From NCBI GenBank assembly GCA_030526715.1, contig JAUNCG010000018.1, positions 1-40,004 on the forward strand: 40,004 nt of DNA, given 5' to 3'. Position 1 is the first letter of the stretch. Every line of letters begins with the position of its first letter. Position numbers and translations under genes: made by a program. The notes below the pieces were generated by a model. The model ran no database searches. It was not told where the DNA came from and saw only the letters and a program-made list of their open reading frames with translations. Shown here piece after piece: positions 37,536 through 40,004 of this stretch. The DNA is from Eubacteriales bacterium. GTDB lineage: Bacteria > Bacillota > Clostridia > Lachnospirales > Lachnospiraceae.

Positions 37536-37616
37536 TAGAGAGCAGAATAATTTGGAAAGTGTAAGGTCTGTTGCTGTGCGGCGGAATAATTTCGCCCGCA
37601 GCAGATATGAGGTGAT

Positions 37617-38501
37617 ATGTTGCATAGTTTTTTAAAAGCGGTTGGATTCAGTCATGTGCAGGATCGAAGAGATCTGGAACAGCTTCTTCGGGAGGTCTGC
37701 AGTGAATGTGATACGAGAAATGCGGTGCGGATGGAAAACGGGCATGCATTTGTGGAATATATAAAAGAATATGCACCGGGATGTGGACTGATCGTCTGCG
37801 GAGAGATGGACGATACGGGATTTCATCGTGATTATTATTTCCCGTATTTTAAGACAGATTCCATCAGCAGCTACGCGGATCTCTCTATTGAAAAACATGG
37901 AGGTAAGGATTCCTTTGCCGGTATCTGTGAAGATAGTCGGTTGGGAACTTCACTGATATTTTATTTACAGAATGCGGCAAAATACCAGCGTGAACACCGA
38001 AGAAACCGCTTAAATGACGGAAATGTCAGTACTTCGTTTATGGGATTGGCATCAGAAGGAAAGATACTGTTTCCGGTAAAGAAAAAGCCGAATCAGGCGC
38101 TGTTGGATCGTGAGGCTCTAACGAAACGTAACCGTATGATCACGGCAGCCCGCAACGGTGATCAGGATGCCATCGAGAGCCTGACGATCGAGGATATGGA
38201 TGCTTACAGCATGATTTCAAGAAGAATTATGACGGAGGACGTCTTTACGATTGTGGATACATTCTTTATGCCGTTCGGTATGGAATGCGACCATTATCAG
38301 ATCATGGGGGAGATCCAGTCCTATCGCAGAGTAAAAAATCCGCAGACTAAGGAGCAGATATACCAGCTGCAGCTGCTCTGCAACGACATGGTCATGGACG
38401 TCTGTATCAATGAGGCCGATCTACTGGGAGATCCGGATATCGGACGCAGATTCAAAGGAAATGTATGGCTGCAGGGCTGTATTAATTTTCCGGAGATGTA
38501 A
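37617..38501 (+). CDS. DUF3881 family protein
   Basis: This 294-residue soluble protein begins MLHSFLKAVGFS and matches the DUF3881 family known mainly from Lachnospiraceae, whose function is not established. It contains the segment YYFPYFKTD, a basic NRMITAARNGDQDAIESL stretch and a C-terminal beta-rich part (YQLQLLCNDMVMDVCINEADLLG, shown only in part as a landmark). No signal peptide or membrane helix is seen. The GAGGTGAT site lies almost against the ATG. A hairpin (37572-37603) without a T tract precedes it. The gene sits between serS and tRNA-Arg. Confidence 0.82.
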   Translation: MLHSFLKAVGFSHVQDRRDLEQLLREVCSECDTRNAVRMENGHAFVEYIKEYAPGCGLIVCGEMDDTGFHRDYYFPYFKTDSISSYADLSIEKHGGKDSFAGICEDSRLGTSLIFYLQNAAKYQREHRRNRLNDGNVSTSFMGLASEGKILFPVKKKPNQALLDREALTKRNRMITAARNGDQDAIESLTIEDMDAYSMISRRIMTEDVFTIVDTFFMPFGMECDHYQIMGEIQSYRRVKNPQTKEQIYQLQLLCNDMVMDVCINEADLLGDPDIGRRFKGNVWLQGCINFPEM

Positions 38502-38563
38502 TATGTAATTATAGAAATGGCTTCGGATAAAAGGATAAAAGGGTTAGAAAAGTAAAATTTTAG

Positions 38564-38592
38564 TTGCTATTTCTGATAAAAAAAGGTATGAT
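38564..38592 (+). promoter_or_regulatory. Promoter of tRNA-Arg
   Basis: TTGCTA (38564-38569) and TATGAT (38587-38592) are separated by 17 bp, about 45 bp before the tRNA. Confidence 0.75.
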
Positions 38593-38596
38593 AAAC

Positions 38597-38626
38597 GGGT
38601 GAGCATTCTGATCAGAGAACTCACCC
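38597..38626 (+). other. Hairpin in the tRNA-Arg leader
   Basis: GGGTGAG (38597-38603) pairs with CTCACCC (38620-38626), with an inner TTCT/AGAA stem. It begins just after the predicted transcription start and ends 9 nt before the tRNA. It may help 5' processing. Such a strong leader hairpin is unusual for a single tRNA. Confidence 0.6.
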
Positions 38627-38635
38627 ATAAGAAAG

Positions 38636-38707
38636 GTTCTGTTAGTTAAATGGATATAACGGGGTCCTCCTAAGACTCTATTGGGGGTTCGATTCCCTCA
38701 CAGAACG
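38636..38707 (+). tRNA. tRNA-Arg (anticodon CCU)
   Basis: This 72-nt tRNA has a GTTCTGT/ACAGAAC acceptor stem, a GTTA/TAAC D stem, an anticodon stem with loop CTCCTAA (anticodon CCT, reading AGG), a 4-nt variable loop and a T arm with loop TTCGATT. The discriminator is G and CCA is not encoded. Degraded mobile DNA follows it, which is common because tRNA-Arg 3' ends are integration targets. Confidence 0.95.
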
Positions 38708-38714
38708 CGCTAAC

Positions 38715-38762
38715 AAGCGGTGAATGATTAGCAAAAACAGCTAATTGTTTCACCGCTTTTTT
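38715..38762 (+). terminator. Terminator of tRNA-Arg
   Basis: AAGCGGTGAA (38715-38724) pairs with TTCACCGCTT (38749-38758), with an inner ATTAGC/GCTAAT stem, followed by a T run to 38762. Confidence 0.9.
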
Positions 38763-38981
38763 CATTTTGCAGCCGCTGATTTTTATCAAAAAGAAGTGAT
38801 TTTCCAGCTAATAAAATTTAAAAATCATTAGCTGGTTGCTAATAAAAACGCAGAATTTCTAATAGCTGAAAAAATTGGTCTGTGCTAACAGATTGGAAAA
38901 GTCATAAGTCAGCTATAGTTCAAGAATGTAAAATACAGTAAAATCTGTTCACTCTTGATGGCAAAAGATCTGCGGATTAGC
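38727..38981. repeat. Cluster of GCTAAT/ATTAGC motifs, gene-free
   Basis: Six exact copies of GCTAAT or its complement occur at 38727, 38740, 38807, 38827, 38838 and 38976, plus two GCTAAC at 38709 and 38884. A 9-bp inverted repeat CCAGCTAAT/ATTAGCTGG (38804-38812, 38827-38835) is included. This could be a remnant of integrase-binding arms of an element inserted at the tRNA, but no integrase is present. No gene is visible in 38763-39097. Confidence 0.4.
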
Positions 38982-39023
38982 AGGAACAATAGAATAATTG
39001 CTGGTGTAGTGCCAGCTGAGCAG

Positions 39024-39075
39024 AAAAGCTCATTCGGACAATTATGATCAAAAGATTGCCTGAGTGAGCTTTTTT
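39024..39075 (+). terminator. Orphan terminator
   Basis: AAAAGCTCATTCGG (39024-39037) pairs with 39060-39073 (14 pairs including two G-T), followed by TTTTTTATT. No gene is seen upstream after tRNA-Arg, so it belongs to a lost gene or to an unrecognised small RNA. Confidence 0.7.
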
Positions 39076-39097
39076 ATTCGGGTGGAAGGGAGCGAAC

Positions 39098-39205
39098 ATG
39101 GAACATAAAGCAATGACAGAAGAACGAATTATTGAGATTGAAATTGAGCGCTTGAAGTCATTCAAGTCTCCGCCTTGCATATGTATTAATAGCAATATTA
39201 AATGA
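39098..39205 (+). pseudogene. Truncated N-terminus, ParB/RepB-like stub from a mobile element
   Basis: This 35-codon frame has a good GGAAGGGAG ribosome site and encodes MEHKAMTEERIIEIEIERLKSFKSPP before running into an unrelated tail and a stop (given here in outline; key part is EIEIERLKSFK). The beginning resembles the start of ParB-like proteins carried by conjugative elements, which continue with a HPF motif and a partition domain. Here that is lost. I infer a deleted gene, and the similarity is weak because it is short. The next 200 bp (39206-39406) show no gene. Confidence 0.4.
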
Positions 39206-39406
39206 TAAAAAATTTTTCACATCATTATTTGCAGAGTTCTAATATTCAAGGATAAAATTTACTTTGATTTAGGGATGAGTAAATAACCTTAAATATTTCT
39301 GATAAGCTGAAACCACTTTGCTCTTTAAGCATGTCGGTAGTAGAAACTATGGTTCATAGAAGGGTATAGAGCTAATGAAAGGGGCTGTGAAATAATCAGT
39401 CTATGA

Positions 39407-39811
39407 AAAAAAGCCATTCGGACAACAAATCGTGATGGATATAAAGAATATAAGAGCTGCGGAATGATCTGCGAAAAATGTCCGAGTGTATGGAAATGTA
39501 CCGCAAGCAAAGATCATGTAAAGATCGTGGTACGCCATGTATGGGAAGAATATATGGAAGCATGCGAAGATATCCGCCATACGATAGGGATGAAAGAATT
39601 ATATTCACACCGTAAGGAAACCATAGAGAGAATCTTCTGAACTGCAAAAGAGAACCATGGATTTCGATATACACAGATGTACGGAAAAGAGAGGATGCTC
39701 ATGAAGACCGCGCTTACTTTTGCATGCGTGAATTTAAAGAAACTGGCAAAATTTCAGCAGAAATGGACCATAAAGATGGATAGAAATAAGTTTTTTACGT
39801 TATGGAACTGA
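39407..39811 (+). pseudogene. IS1182-type transposase, C-terminal remnant with internal stop
   Basis: One frame over about 135 codons matches the C-terminal end of IS1182-family DDE transposases: TTNRDGYKEYKS, the cysteine pair region CGMICEKC, RHVWEEYMEACEDIRHT, KELYSHRKETIERIF, then HGFRYTQMYGKERM and LTFACVNLKKLAKF. A TGA at 39638 interrupts the frame where relatives have alanine-aspartate after ERIF, and the N-terminal two thirds are missing, so it is dead. It ends at a TGA at 39809. It marks past insertion-sequence activity after tRNA-Arg. Confidence 0.8.
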
Positions 39812-39879
39812 ACGTAATAGAAAATACAGAAAAATGGACATAAGGATGTGTCCGCATGTCCACTTTGTCTACAGTCTGA

Positions 39880-39905
39880 GATGGCAGAGTCTTCTGCCAT
39901 CTTTT
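39880..39905 (+). terminator. Hairpin with T tract after the transposase remnant
   Basis: GATGGCAGA (39880-39888) pairs with TCTGCCATC (39893-39901) around GTCT, followed by TTTT. It looks like the terminator of the former insertion sequence or of a neighbouring lost gene. Confidence 0.7.
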
Positions 39906-39931
39906 GTTGGGAATATTACAAAATCTATGCA

Positions 39932-39973
39932 ATACTATAACAATCGACCATACTATAACAATGGATTGTTATA
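39932..39973. repeat. TATAACAAT repeats, operator-like
   Basis: ATACTATAACAAT occurs twice as a direct repeat (39932-39944 and 39950-39962, 18-bp period), and the second copy forms a perfect 18-bp palindrome ATAACAAT-GG-ATTGTTAT (39955-39972). Three half-sites on nearly the same helical face suggest a repressor site for a gene beyond the window. No gene is visible in 39906-40004. Confidence 0.5.
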
Positions 39974-40004
39974 AAGAAAAAAAGAGTAGGTTGCAACAGA
40001 AGTC

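Noticed and set aside
37572..37603. GC-rich hairpin between serS and the DUF3881 gene
   Set aside because: The stem is interrupted by bulges and is followed by GATATGAGG rather than a T tract, so it is not a clear terminator. It could affect translation but there is no evidence.

Overview
The window looks like the replication-origin region of a Firmicutes chromosome, most probably a Lachnospiraceae member of the Clostridia. The evidence is the gene order around dnaA, the tandem TTATCCACA-type DnaA boxes, Bacillus-type parS sites, the GatD/MurT lipid II amidation pair, and the lineage-flavoured genes DUF4446 and DUF3881. I cannot resolve genus from sequence alone.

The two arms diverge from oriC (about 24.2-24.9 kb). 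The left arm, read on the minus strand, is dnaA-dnaN-yaaA(S4)-recF-gyrB-gyrA-murT-gatD. The right arm, read on the plus strand, is rpmH-rnpA-yidD-yidC-jag-mnmE-mnmG-rsmG, then a convergent membrane-anchored alpha/beta-hydrolase-like gene, two parS sites, parA-parB, a DUF4446 gene, serS, a DUF3881 gene and tRNA-Arg(CCU). Beyond that tRNA the last 1.3 kb is decayed: a truncated ParB-like stub, the C-terminal remnant of an IS1182-type transposase, orphan hairpins and short repeats.

Left of gatD (minus strand) lie two accessory blocks. The first (10.88-13.46 kb) encodes a secreted protein with two copies of one domain, an ApbE-type flavin transferase lipoprotein and a NusG-domain-II protein. It looks like a small extracytoplasmic flavin or redox cluster. 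The second (0.2-10.7 kb) is a sugar uptake and sensing block: a galactose/ribose-type ABC system (binding protein, ATPase, permease), then a second binding protein next to a NarL-type sensor kinase and response regulator, an orphan family-1 binding protein, a D-lyxose-isomerase-type enzyme, a NahK-like sugar kinase, a PlsC acyltransferase and tRNA-Ser(GCU). The likely logic is that an exported sugar-binding protein reports to the kinase, which controls uptake, while the isomerase and kinase feed the sugar into metabolism. The sugar itself cannot be read from the sequence.

The most notable signals are these: an oriC built from three DnaA-box triplets about 190 bp apart, two of them inside a diverged copy offset by exactly 381 bp; a second box cluster with an unwinding-like layout between dnaA and dnaN; the binding-protein/kinase/regulator arrangement with no permease of its own; the tandem-domain secreted protein beside the flavin transferase, with an altered flavinylation-like motif; a hydrolase-like protein lacking its catalytic histidine next to parS; and a seryl-tRNA synthetase with an atypical motif 3.
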